64,000 bases of DNA, taken from assembly GCA_017307275.1 (NCBI GenBank), contig JAFKFK010000034.1, positions 1 to 64,000 on the forward strand, written 5' to 3'. The notes beneath the pieces were generated by a model. The model was not told where the DNA came from. It did not search any database and worked only from the letters and a program-made list of their open reading frames with translations. Every line of letters starts with the position of its first letter. The stretch's first letter is position 1. Positions 56,872 through 64,000 of the stretch are shown here, piece by piece. This stretch comes from Alphaproteobacteria bacterium (GTDB lineage: Bacteria; Pseudomonadota; Alphaproteobacteria; Reyranellales; Reyranellaceae). The position numbers were made by a program, and so were the translations under genes.

Positions 56872-57534
56872 TCAGGCGTCGCGGATGATCCCTTTCAGCA
56901 CCATGTCGAGCATGCCGTTGATCAGAAGATCGCGATTGGACCAGGGAAATTCCGGCTTCAGGATGAGTGCCGACGCAAGGCCATGCATGCCCATCCAGCA
57001 AAGCTCGGCGCAGGTATCGGCCGGATAGTTCAACTTGAGGCCGGCGGCTTCGGCTTCGACCAGAACACCGACCAGTCGCTGGAAAACGATCGCCCCGTTG
57101 ACGCCTGGCCGTGTCGGATCGTCGGTCGGCATGCGATGGCCGATCTTGCGCACCGACTCTGGGACATTACTGCCGAGGAAGATCAGGCGGTATTCGTCAG
57201 GATGCTTCAGCCCAAACCGCAGATAGGCCTCGCCGAACTGGCGAATTCGTTCGCGCAGGTCTGAAACGTTCTTCTCGATCTCGCCGATGCTCTCGATCAG
57301 ATACCCGAAGGTCTGATCGCAAAGCGCCAGCATCATCTGCTCTTTGTCCTGGAAGTAGAGGTAGAGCGCGGGCGCCGAAACGCCGACCCGGTCGGCAATC
57401 TTGCGGATGGTGGTCGAGTCGTACCCCTGCTCCAGAAACAGCTCCTTGGCGGCCTGCAGGATCTCCTCGCGGCGGGTATGGCCCTCGCCTCGTTTCTTAC
57501 GGCCTCCAGTCGCAGCTGTTGAAAAAGCGCTCAA
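56872..57534 (-). CDS. TetR family regulator, likely controlling the adjacent RND pump
   Basis: 220 residues from TTG 57534, supported by AGGAGA eight bases upstream and by the lack of a better start. HTH: RREEILQAAKELFLEQGYDSTTIRKIADRVGVSAPALYLYFQDKEQMMLAL near 21-71. The C-terminal domain has CWMGMHGLASALI, the WHG-type TetR ligand domain. It is divergent from the MFP/RND genes across a 112-bp gap with several palindromes, the classical arrangement of an efflux repressor. Confidence 0.9.
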   Translation of the reverse strand: MSAFSTAATGGRKKRGEGHTRREEILQAAKELFLEQGYDSTTIRKIADRVGVSAPALYLYFQDKEQMMLALCDQTFGYLIESIGEIEKNVSDLRERIRQFGEAYLRFGLKHPDEYRLIFLGSNVPESVRKIGHRMPTDDPTRPGVNGAIVFQRLVGVLVEAEAAGLKLNYPADTCAELCWMGMHGLASALILKPEFPWSNRDLLINGMLDMVLKGIIRDA

Positions 57535-57550
57535 TCAGGTTCTCCTGCCC

Positions 57551-57596
57551 TTGACTCTTATGTTAACACAGATAACTTATCAACGTTAAGTTAACG
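57551..57596. promoter_or_regulatory. palindrome cluster between the TetR gene and the efflux genes
   Basis: Three perfect inverted repeats lie within 36 bp: TGTTAACA (57561-57568), GATAACTTATC (57571-57581) and CGTTAAGTTAACG (57584-57596). All contain TAAC or TTAAC half-sites, and the region is AT-rich. A -35-like TTGACT (57551-57556) precedes them, so a bound TetR dimer would block a plus-strand promoter of the pump. Confidence 0.55.
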
Positions 57597-57646
57597 GCGT
57601 TTAGCGTTTTCAGTCCCTATTGTAAACGTCCGAAGGAAGCCCCGCC

Positions 57647-58795
57647 ATGCGCCTCCCGACCTTTCGCCTGCCGCGCAAGTTTCCCCTCAAGGTAGTGGCC
57701 TTCGCAGCAGCAGGCATCGCCCTGGCCGGCGGCGGCTTTGCCGTCTTCTCCTTCACGGCAAATGCATCGCGGGTTGCCGCAGCAGAGCCGGTCATCCGGC
57801 CGGCGCGCGTCGTGGAGATTGCGTATCGCCGCCAGGTCCAATCGCTCACCTTGGCCGGCACGGTCGTGCCGCGCATCGAGAGCACCCTGGGCTTCCGTGT
57901 CGCCGGCAAGATCGTGCGGCGCGCCATCGACGTCGGCGCCTCCGTGAAGCCAGGCGACGTCATCGCCGAGCTCGATCCGACCGACTATCGCCTGGCCGTC
58001 GACAATGCCCGCGCTGCACTGGTTTCCGCCGAAGCAGACTATGCGCGCGCCAAGGCCGACCATGAACGCTATCTCAACCTGCGCGGAAGCACGGCCTTCG
58101 TGCCGCAAACGCTCGATCAGCGTCAGTCGCTGGCGTCCACGACCCTGGCTCGCGTCGACCAGGCCAAAAGCCAGCTCGCGACGGCGGAGAACAATCTCGA
58201 CTACACGGTCCTGCGGGCCGATGCGGCCGGCGTCGTGACGTCCGTCCAGGCCGAGGTGGGCCAGGTGATGGCGCAGGGCCAGGGCGTGGTCCGCGTCGCG
58301 CGCCTCGACGAGCTCGAAATCCTGGTCGGCGTCCCCGAGCATCGCCTCAAGACCGTGCGCGAAGCCAACGTCGCGAGCTTCGAGCTTTGGTCCGATCCCG
58401 GCCGACGTCATCCTGCGAGGTTGCGAGAGCTATCCCCCAGCGCCGATCCTGCGACCCGCACCTATCCCGCGCGCTTCAGCGTGCTGGAGCCGCCGCAATT
58501 CATCGGCCTCGGCATGACCGCGACACTGGCCTTCGATCGGCGCGATCCGACGCCAGTCGCCGAGGTTCCCCTTACCGCCATCTTCCAGCGCGGCACGCAG
58601 CCGGCCGTCTGGGTGGTCGACCGCACCACCGGCACCGTCGAGTTGCGGCCGGTGACGATCGCACGCTGGCGCGACGACACCGCCGCAATCGCCTCCGGCG
58701 TCAAGGAAGGCGAACTGATCGCCACGGCTGGCGTGCACAAGCTGGAGCACGGCCAGAAGGTCAAGCTGCAGCCGCAGCAACAGGCTGCCCGCTAA
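57647..58795 (+). CDS. RND efflux periplasmic adaptor (membrane fusion protein)
   Basis: 382 residues. An N-terminal anchor helix (LKVVAFAAAGIALAGGGFAVF near 14-34) leads to the first barrel-sandwich half (SLTLAGTVVPRIESTLGFRVAGKIVRRAIDVGASVKPGDVIAELD near 66-110), a short alpha-hairpin (about 115-185), the second half (YTVLRADAAGVVTSVQAEVGQVMAQGQ near 186-212) and beta-barrel and membrane-proximal domains. It links an inner-membrane pump to an outer-membrane channel. AAGGAAG precedes the ATG. No TolC-type gene is in the window, so the outer channel is supplied elsewhere. Confidence 0.93.
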   Translation: MRLPTFRLPRKFPLKVVAFAAAGIALAGGGFAVFSFTANASRVAAAEPVIRPARVVEIAYRRQVQSLTLAGTVVPRIESTLGFRVAGKIVRRAIDVGASVKPGDVIAELDPTDYRLAVDNARAALVSAEADYARAKADHERYLNLRGSTAFVPQTLDQRQSLASTTLARVDQAKSQLATAENNLDYTVLRADAAGVVTSVQAEVGQVMAQGQGVVRVARLDELEILVGVPEHRLKTVREANVASFELWSDPGRRHPARLRELSPSADPATRTYPARFSVLEPPQFIGLGMTATLAFDRRDPTPVAEVPLTAIFQRGTQPAVWVVDRTTGTVELRPVTIARWRDDTAAIASGVKEGELIATAGVHKLEHGQKVKLQPQQQAAR

Positions 58796-58839
58796 CCAGC
58801 GCTGCCCTGCGGCCCGCAACCCTCCGCGGAGAGACGGAC

Positions 58840-61800
58840 ATGACGACGCGCACCAACCTGTCGGCGCTGGCGCTGAAGTACAGCACGCTGACGGTCTTCT
58901 TCATGATCGCGCTGACCGCAGCCGGCATCTATGCGTTCTTCAATCTGGGCCGCGGTGAAGACCCGCCCTTCACCATCAAGCAGATGGTCGTGTCGGCCGC
59001 CTGGCCCGGTGCCACGTCGCGCGAAGTCGAGCAGCAGGTCACCGAGAAGATCGAAACCAAGCTGCAGGAACTGCCCTACTTCTTCAACGTGACCAGCTAC
59101 ACCAAGCCCGGCGAGACAGTGATCTACGTCTCGCTGCGCGACGATACTCCTCCCTCCAAGGTGCCGGACCTCTGGTATCAGGTGCGCAAGAAGGTCGGCG
59201 ATATCCGGTCGTCCCTCCCTCAGGGCGTGGTCGGCCCCTTCTTCAACGACGAGTACGGCGACACCTACAGCATGATCTGGGCCTTCGAATCCGATGGATT
59301 CTCGCCCGCCGAGGTCAAGGAGATCGTCAAGTCCGTGCGCCAGCGGCTGCTGCGCGTTCCCGACGTCACCAAGGCCGACCTGATGGGCCTGCAGGACGAG
59401 AAGATCTACATCGAGTTCAGTCATGCCCGGCTGGCCATGCTGGGCGTGCCGGTCGACCAGATTCTCGAGGTCGTGCGCCGGCAGAATGCGATCGTGGCCA
59501 CGGGTACGGTCGAAACCAGCGGAGAGCGCGTTGCCGTGCGTGTCGATGGCGCCCCGACCTCGGCGGAACAGCTCCTGGCACTGCCCTTCACGGCCAACGG
59601 CCAGACGCTGACCCTGGGCGACGTCGCCGAGATCAAGCGCGGCTATCAGGACCCACGACAGATCGCCATGCGCTTCAAGACCAAGCCGGTGATCGGCCTC
59701 GGCGTGGTGATGGCACAGGGCGGCAACGTCCAGACCCTGGGCAAGGCCCTCGACAAGACCATGAAGGAAATCGAGGCGAACCTGCCCGTGGGCATTACGG
59801 TTCATCGCGTCGCCAATCAGCCCGAAGTCGTCGACAAGTCCTTCGAGGAGTTCATCGCCTCCCTGCTCGAAGCGCTCGCCATCGTGCTGGTCGTGTCCTT
59901 CATCAGCCTGGGCATTCGCACCGGCTTGATCGTAGCATTCTCCGTGCCTCTGGTGCTGGCCATCACTTTCGTGGGCATGCTGCTGCTGGGCATCGACTTC
60001 CAGCGCATCTCGCTCGGTGCGCTGATCATCGCCCTGGGCCTGCTGGTCGACGACGCCATCATCGCTGTCGAGATGATGATGGTGAAGCTGGAACAGGGCG
60101 CGAGCCGCCTCGAAGCCGCGACTTTCGCCTATACTTCGACTGCCTTCCCCATGCTGACCGGCACGCTGGTCACTGCCGTCGGCTTCGTGCCGGTGGGTTT
60201 CGCCCGCTCGGGCGCCGGCGAATACACCAACTCGATCTTCTGGGTGGTCGGCCTCTCGTTGATCATCTCATGGTTCGTAGCTGTCCTGTTCACGCCCTGG
60301 ATGGGCTACCACATGCTGCCGCAGCCCAAGGTGCACCACCACGATCCCTATGGTGGCCGCCTCTACACCCTGTTCCGCAAGCTGGTGGTCTGGTGCGTCA
60401 CCTGGCGCAAGACCACGATTGCCGTCACCGCACTCGCCTTCGTAGCATCGATGGCCGCGTTCGGCCTGGTCCAGAAGCAATTCTTCCCGACCGCCAACCG
60501 GCCGGAACTGATCGTCGACATGAAACTGGCGCAAGGCGCTTCGTGGGCGGCGACCGACAAGGAAGTGCGCAAGCTCGAGAAGTGGCTGGGCGAAAATTCC
60601 GACGTCGCTTTCTTCACCGCCTATATCGGCGCCGGCAGCCCCCGCTTCTACCTGCCGACGGTGCCTGAGCTCGCCAACGCGAACTTCGGCCAGGTCATCG
60701 TCATGACCAAGGACCTCGACGCCCGCGAACGCGTCGTTGCCTCGCTGGACAAGCTCTTTGCTCAGGATTTTGAAGCCGTCCGCGCCCGCGTGCAGCGCCT
60801 GCAGAACGGTCCGCCGGTCAGCTACCCGGTGATGTTCCGTGTACTGGGCGACGATCCGCAGCAGGTCCGGACCGTCGCCGAACGTGTGCGGCAGGTTTTC
60901 AAGGCCGATCCGGCAACGCGTGACATCAACTTCGACTGGAACGAGCTGGCCAAGTCCGTCCGGCTGGAGGTCGACCAAGCTAAGGCCCGTGCTCTCGGCG
61001 TCGATTCTCAGGTACTCGGCAATGCCCTGCAAACGCTGCTGAGCGGCGTGACGGTGACGCAGTATCGCGAACGCACCGAGACGATCGACGTGGTCGCGCG
61101 CGCCATCGCCCCCGAACGGCTGAGCGTCGAGGGGCTGGAAGCGATCAACTTCCGTACCAGCAACGGCGGCGTGGTCTCGCTGTCCCAGCTCGCGACGCTG
61201 AAGTTCGAACTCGAGGAGCCGATCCTCTGGCGGCGTAACAAGGAACTGCTCATGACCGTGCGCGCCGGGGTGGCCGACGGTGTGCAGGGTCCCGACGTCG
61301 CCGCCCGCATCGACAAGGCGCTGGCGCCGCTACGCGCCGAACTGCCGCCCGGCTATCGCATCGAGATCGGCGGCGATTCGGAAGAGTCAGCCAAGAGCCA
61401 GGCCTCCATCTTCAAGATGATGCCCCTCATGGCCTTCCTGATGGTGCTGTTCTTGATGCTGCAGCTCCAGAGCTTCTCGAAGCTCGCGCTGGTCATGCTG
61501 ACCGCGCCGCTGGGCCTGATCGGCGTGTCGCTGTTCCTGCTGCTGTTCAACCAGCCCTTTGGGTTCGTCTCGCTGCTGGGCGTGATCGCGCTTGCCGGCA
61601 TGATCATGCGCAACTCGGTGATCCTGGTGGATCAGATCGACCAGGATATTCGCGCCGGTCACACCGACTGGGATGCGGTGATCGACGCCACAGTGCGCCG
61701 CGCCCGGCCGATCCTGTTGACTGCCGGCACGGCGATTTTCGCCATGATCCCGCTATCCCGGAGCGTATTCTGGGGGCCCATGGCCGTCGCGCTGATGGGC

Positions 61801-61941
61801 GGTCTGCTGGTGGCAACTGCCCTCACCCTGCTCTTCCTGCCGGCCCTCTATGCGGCCTGGTTCAGGGTGAAGAAACCGTCCGCTACGGAGACTGCTCCGA
61901 CGCAACACGTCCCGCCGACGCTCGCGATCGCAGCCGAGTAG
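58840..61941 (+). CDS. RND family multidrug/solute efflux pump
   Basis: 1033 residues, full-length AcrB-type. The N-terminal helix is near 17-35, porter domains follow (GEDPPFTIKQMVVSAAWPGATSREVEQQVTEKIE near 38-72), and helix 4 carries the proton-relay Asp pair in GLLVDDAIIAVEMMM near 401-415. The second half repeats the fold, with LAGMIMRNSVILVDQID near 920 where AcrB has a relay lysine (K940); here an Arg is present. It exports substrates with proton uptake. Starts 44 bp after the adaptor with GGAGAG before the ATG. Substrate unknown. Confidence 0.94.
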   Translation: MTTRTNLSALALKYSTLTVFFMIALTAAGIYAFFNLGRGEDPPFTIKQMVVSAAWPGATSREVEQQVTEKIETKLQELPYFFNVTSYTKPGETVIYVSLRDDTPPSKVPDLWYQVRKKVGDIRSSLPQGVVGPFFNDEYGDTYSMIWAFESDGFSPAEVKEIVKSVRQRLLRVPDVTKADLMGLQDEKIYIEFSHARLAMLGVPVDQILEVVRRQNAIVATGTVETSGERVAVRVDGAPTSAEQLLALPFTANGQTLTLGDVAEIKRGYQDPRQIAMRFKTKPVIGLGVVMAQGGNVQTLGKALDKTMKEIEANLPVGITVHRVANQPEVVDKSFEEFIASLLEALAIVLVVSFISLGIRTGLIVAFSVPLVLAITFVGMLLLGIDFQRISLGALIIALGLLVDDAIIAVEMMMVKLEQGASRLEAATFAYTSTAFPMLTGTLVTAVGFVPVGFARSGAGEYTNSIFWVVGLSLIISWFVAVLFTPWMGYHMLPQPKVHHHDPYGGRLYTLFRKLVVWCVTWRKTTIAVTALAFVASMAAFGLVQKQFFPTANRPELIVDMKLAQGASWAATDKEVRKLEKWLGENSDVAFFTAYIGAGSPRFYLPTVPELANANFGQVIVMTKDLDARERVVASLDKLFAQDFEAVRARVQRLQNGPPVSYPVMFRVLGDDPQQVRTVAERVRQVFKADPATRDINFDWNELAKSVRLEVDQAKARALGVDSQVLGNALQTLLSGVTVTQYRERTETIDVVARAIAPERLSVEGLEAINFRTSNGGVVSLSQLATLKFELEEPILWRRNKELLMTVRAGVADGVQGPDVAARIDKALAPLRAELPPGYRIEIGGDSEESAKSQASIFKMMPLMAFLMVLFLMLQLQSFSKLALVMLTAPLGLIGVSLFLLLFNQPFGFVSLLGVIALAGMIMRNSVILVDQIDQDIRAGHTDWDAVIDATVRRARPILLTAGTAIFAMIPLSRSVFWGPMAVALMGGLLVATALTLLFLPALYAAWFRVKKPSATETAPTQHVPPTLAIAAE

Positions 61942-61950
61942 CGCCCAGGG

Positions 61951-62592
61951 TCAGGAGATACGCCCTTCTGCCGTGTGAAGGTCGCTCTCCCGGCTGGCGC
62001 TGACTTCGAGGATGATCTCGATGCCACGAGCGATGTCGCTGACGGACATGGAGGGCGCGCCACCGAGGCGGGCCGCCTGCTCCGGCACATAAGGGATGTG
62101 CAGGAAGCCGCCACGGATCGGGCGAGGATGCGACACAGCGATGTCCATCAGCGCATAGAAAATGTGGTTGCAGACGAAGGTGCCGGCAGTGTTCGAGACT
62201 GCCGCCGGCAGCCCTGCCTTGCGCATTTCGGCCACGCAGGCCTTGATCGGCAGGGTCGTGAAATGGGCGGCCGGACCATCGGCCACCACCGGCTTGTCGA
62301 TCGGCTGCTTGCCGTCATTGTCGCGAATACGCGCATCCTGGACGTTGATCGCCACGCGTTCGAGGCACAGTTCGGTGCGACCGCCAGCCTGGCCGACGCA
62401 GAGCACGATGTCAGGCTTGGCCTTCTCGATCGCCGCGCGCAGCACCTCGGCCGAACGGGCATAGGATGTCGGCAGCTCGGCCGTGTGCACCACGATATTG
62501 CCGACGTGCTTCTTCAGCCTACCGACGGCAAGCGACGACGGATTGACCTCGTCGCCGCCGAACGGATCGAATCCCGTAACCAAGGCCTTCAT
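61951..62592 (-). CDS. pcp: pyroglutamyl-peptidase I
   Basis: 213 residues. Catalytic residues are Glu78 (GRTELCLERVAIN), Cys141 (SNTAGTFVCNHIFY) and His165 (GGFLHIPYVPEQ), in the right order and spacing for the C15 family; MKALVTGFDPFGGDEVNPS is the conserved start. It removes N-terminal pyroglutamate from peptides in the cytoplasm. It is convergent with the RND gene (9 bp between stops) and separated from the coxM-type gene by a terminator. Confidence 0.95.
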   Translation of the reverse strand: MKALVTGFDPFGGDEVNPSSLAVGRLKKHVGNIVVHTAELPTSYARSAEVLRAAIEKAKPDIVLCVGQAGGRTELCLERVAINVQDARIRDNDGKQPIDKPVVADGPAAHFTTLPIKACVAEMRKAGLPAAVSNTAGTFVCNHIFYALMDIAVSHPRPIRGGFLHIPYVPEQAARLGGAPSMSVSDIARGIEIILEVSASRESDLHTAEGRIS

Positions 62593-62618
62593 GGTGCACT
62601 CGCCTCAAACGCCATCTT

Positions 62619-62652
62619 CCAAAACAAAGGGGCGCCCGGTAAAGGGCGCCCC
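62619..62652 (-). terminator. Rho-independent terminator of the cox-type operon
   Basis: Reverse strand GGGGCGCCC/GGGCGCCCC, a 9-bp stem with a six-base loop (62629-62652), followed by TTTGTTTT. It lies 27 bp after the stop of the medium-subunit gene at 62680. Confidence 0.88.
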
Positions 62653-62679
62653 AACGTTAGTCTCTATGGAGATCGGCGG

Positions 62680-63477
62680 CTACTTGTTGGCCGCATCGAC
62701 CGCGCGGCGAGCCATCACACCCACGAGATGGGCGCGGTATTCGGCACTGCCGTGAATGTCGCTGTTGAGGTCGTCGGCCGGGACCTTGATGTCCTTGATC
62801 GCCGCCGAGGTGAAGTTCTTGGCGAGTGCATCTTCCATGGCCTTCACTCGGAAGACGCACGGGCCCGCGCCGGTCACCGCCACACGCACGCCGCCGGCTG
62901 TCTTGGCGACGAACACGCCGACCATCGCGTAGCGCGATGCCGGGTTGGGGAACTTGATATAGGCCGCCTTCTCCGCCTTCGGGAAGCTGATCGAGGTGAT
63001 CAGCTCGCCTTCGCTCAGCGCCGTCTCGAACAGGCCCTTGAAGAAGTCGTCGGCCGCATGCTTGCCGGTGTTGGTGGTGATCGTGGCATTGAGCGCCACG
63101 ACGGCCGCCGGATAGTCGGCCGCCGGATCGTTGTTGGCCACCGAGCCGCCCATGGTGCCGCGGTTGCGGACCGCCGGATCGCCGATATGGCCGGCCAGCG
63201 AGGCCAACGCGGGGATGTTGGCCTTCACGTCGGCCGAGGTCGCGACGTCGCCGTGCTTGGTCATGCCGCCGATCACGACGTTGTTGCCCTCGACCTTGAT
63301 GCCGGCCAGTTCCTTGATGGCGCCGAGATCGACAATGTCGCTCGGACGCGCCAGGCGCTGCTTCAGCGTCGGGATCAGAGTCATGCCGCCCGACATCGGG
63401 CGGGCTTCTTCCTTGCCCTTCAGCAGGGCGACGGCATCGGCAACCGACTTCGGACGATGGTAAGCAAAATCGTACAT
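62680..63477 (-). CDS. FAD-binding medium subunit of a CO-dehydrogenase/xanthine-dehydrogenase type enzyme
   Basis: 265 residues starting MYDFAYHRPKSVADAVALL. The FAD-binding signatures are ARPMSGGMTLIPTLKQRLARP near 25-45 and GHIGDPAVRNRGTMGGSVANNDPAADYPAAVVAL near 97-130, the latter being the TIGGxxxxxD-type motif of CoxM/XdhB. It passes electrons from the iron-sulfur subunit to an acceptor. GGGAGGA precedes the ATG at 63477. It lies 13 bp after the large-subunit gene, so the order is L-M; the small 2Fe-2S subunit gene is not in view. Actual substrate (CO or an aldehyde or heterocycle) is undecided. Confidence 0.9.
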   Translation of the reverse strand: MYDFAYHRPKSVADAVALLKGKEEARPMSGGMTLIPTLKQRLARPSDIVDLGAIKELAGIKVEGNNVVIGGMTKHGDVATSADVKANIPALASLAGHIGDPAVRNRGTMGGSVANNDPAADYPAAVVALNATITTNTGKHAADDFFKGLFETALSEGELITSISFPKAEKAAYIKFPNPASRYAMVGVFVAKTAGGVRVAVTGAGPCVFRVKAMEDALAKNFTSAAIKDIKVPADDLNSDIHGSAEYRAHLVGVMARRAVDAANK

Positions 63478-63490
63478 CTTAATCCTCCCG

Positions 63491-64000
63491 TTACTCGGCC
63501 GCTTTGCGCTGCGCACCCTGAATGGTCTGCCAGACGCTGAGCGGCGTGGCAGGCATCGGGACGTGCGTGACGCCGAGTGGCGCCAGTGCGTCGTGGACGG
63601 CATTCATCACGGCGGCAGGTGCGGCAATCGCCCCGGCCTCGCCGCATCCCTTCACGCCCAGCGGGTTGTGTGGGCAGGGCGTGATCTTGTTGCCGAGCTT
63701 GAACGACGGCACGTCGTCGGCGCGCGGCATGGTGTAGTCCATATAGGAGCCGCTGAGCAGCTGGCCCGTTTCCTTGTCGTAGACGGCATTTTCCAGCAAC
63801 GCCTGGCCGACGCCCTGAACGATGCCGCCGTGAACCTGGCCCTCGACAATCATCGGATTGATGATGTTGCCGAAATCGTCGACCGCGGTGTGATTGACGA
63901 CCTCGACGACGCCGGTATCTGGATCGATCTCGACCTCACAGATCTGCGTGCCGGCCGGATAGACGAAGTTCGACGGATCGTAGAACGCGTTCTCGTCCAT
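63491..64000 (-). CDS. molybdopterin-binding large subunit, C-terminal end (cut by window edge)
   Basis: 169 residues of the C terminus. [55 protein letters not shown] and PRADDVPSF are typical of CoxL/XdhC-type subunits, and [20 protein letters not shown] carries the catalytic Glu of this family. The codon at 63998-64000 is an internal Met, not the start. The active-site loop that separates true CO dehydrogenase (form I) from form II lies outside the window, so the substrate cannot be assigned. Confidence 0.92.
   Translation of the reverse strand: MDENAFYDPSNFVYPAGTQICEVEIDPDTGVVEVVNHTAVDDFGNIINPMIVEGQVHGGIVQGVGQALLENAVYDKETGQLLSGSYMDYTMPRADDVPSFKLGNKITPCPHNPLGVKGCGEAGAIAAPAAVMNAVHDALAPLGVTHVPMPATPLSVWQTIQGAQRKAAE

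Overview
The window is 64 kb of GC-rich, densely packed chromosomal DNA from an alphaproteobacterium. Supporting signs are the block tig-clpP-clpX-lon-HU next to a complete nuoA-N operon, the short prolyl-tRNA synthetase without an insertion domain, RNase J and type III pantothenate kinase behind nuoN, DUF1467, PII/GlnA, and two orphan Bug-type binding proteins. A Rhodospirillales/Reyranella-like soil or water bacterium is my inference from gene content; no rRNA is present to test it. No CRISPR array, IS element, prophage or plasmid function was seen. The longest stretch without a previously recognisable gene is about 270 bp (10901-11171).

Layout. 1-9439 (minus): start of rpsB, a DUF72 gene, dnaE, and a lipoprotein-release ABC exporter made of two tandem LolC/LolE-type permeases plus LolD, preceded by proS. 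9608-10900 (plus): an NCS2 purine permease, followed by a small unexplained transcript-like unit at 11000-11138 (two competing hairpins around a start codon, a 23-codon ORF, a strong terminator). 11172-29114 (minus): DUF1467, methylmalonyl-CoA epimerase, rnj, coaX, birA and all fourteen nuo genes for respiratory complex I, transcribed nuoA to nuoN and onward. 29162-36093 (minus): tRNA-Asp, tRNA-Val, HU, lon, clpX, clpP, tig, tRNA-Leu, a protein-quality-control block with a sigma-32-like promoter before lon. 36182-41068 (minus): NAD(P)HX repair enzyme, tRNA-His, three tandem TetR-like paralogues and a PLP aminotransferase. 41194-43135 (plus): a sigma-54-type promoter, glnB, glnA and a terminator, a nitrogen-assimilation unit.

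43188-55656 is an accessory catabolic region: a MaoC-type acyl-CoA hydratase with a CaiB-type CoA-transferase, two TauD/TfdA-type and one PhyH-type Fe(II)/2-oxoglutarate oxygenases, a PhoD-like phosphatase, two Bug solute-binding proteins, a GntR regulator, a tartrate/isopropylmalate-type dehydrogenase, an N-acyl-D-amino-acid deacylase-like amidohydrolase and a small monooxygenase-fold protein. Its genes are short operons in both orientations, as expected for import and breakdown of organic acids. 55683-61941: a TMEM43-family membrane protein and a TetR regulator divergent from an MFP/RND efflux pump, with a palindrome cluster between them. 61951-64000 (minus): pyroglutamyl peptidase, then the medium subunit and the 3' end of the large subunit of a CoxL/xanthine-dehydrogenase-type molybdenum hydroxylase, cut by the window edge.

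The most interesting things to follow are the structured small-ORF unit at 11000-11138, the terminator encoded inside the GntR reading frame at 50567-50600, the three TetR paralogues, the tandem Lol permeases and the hydratase/CoA-transferase pair.
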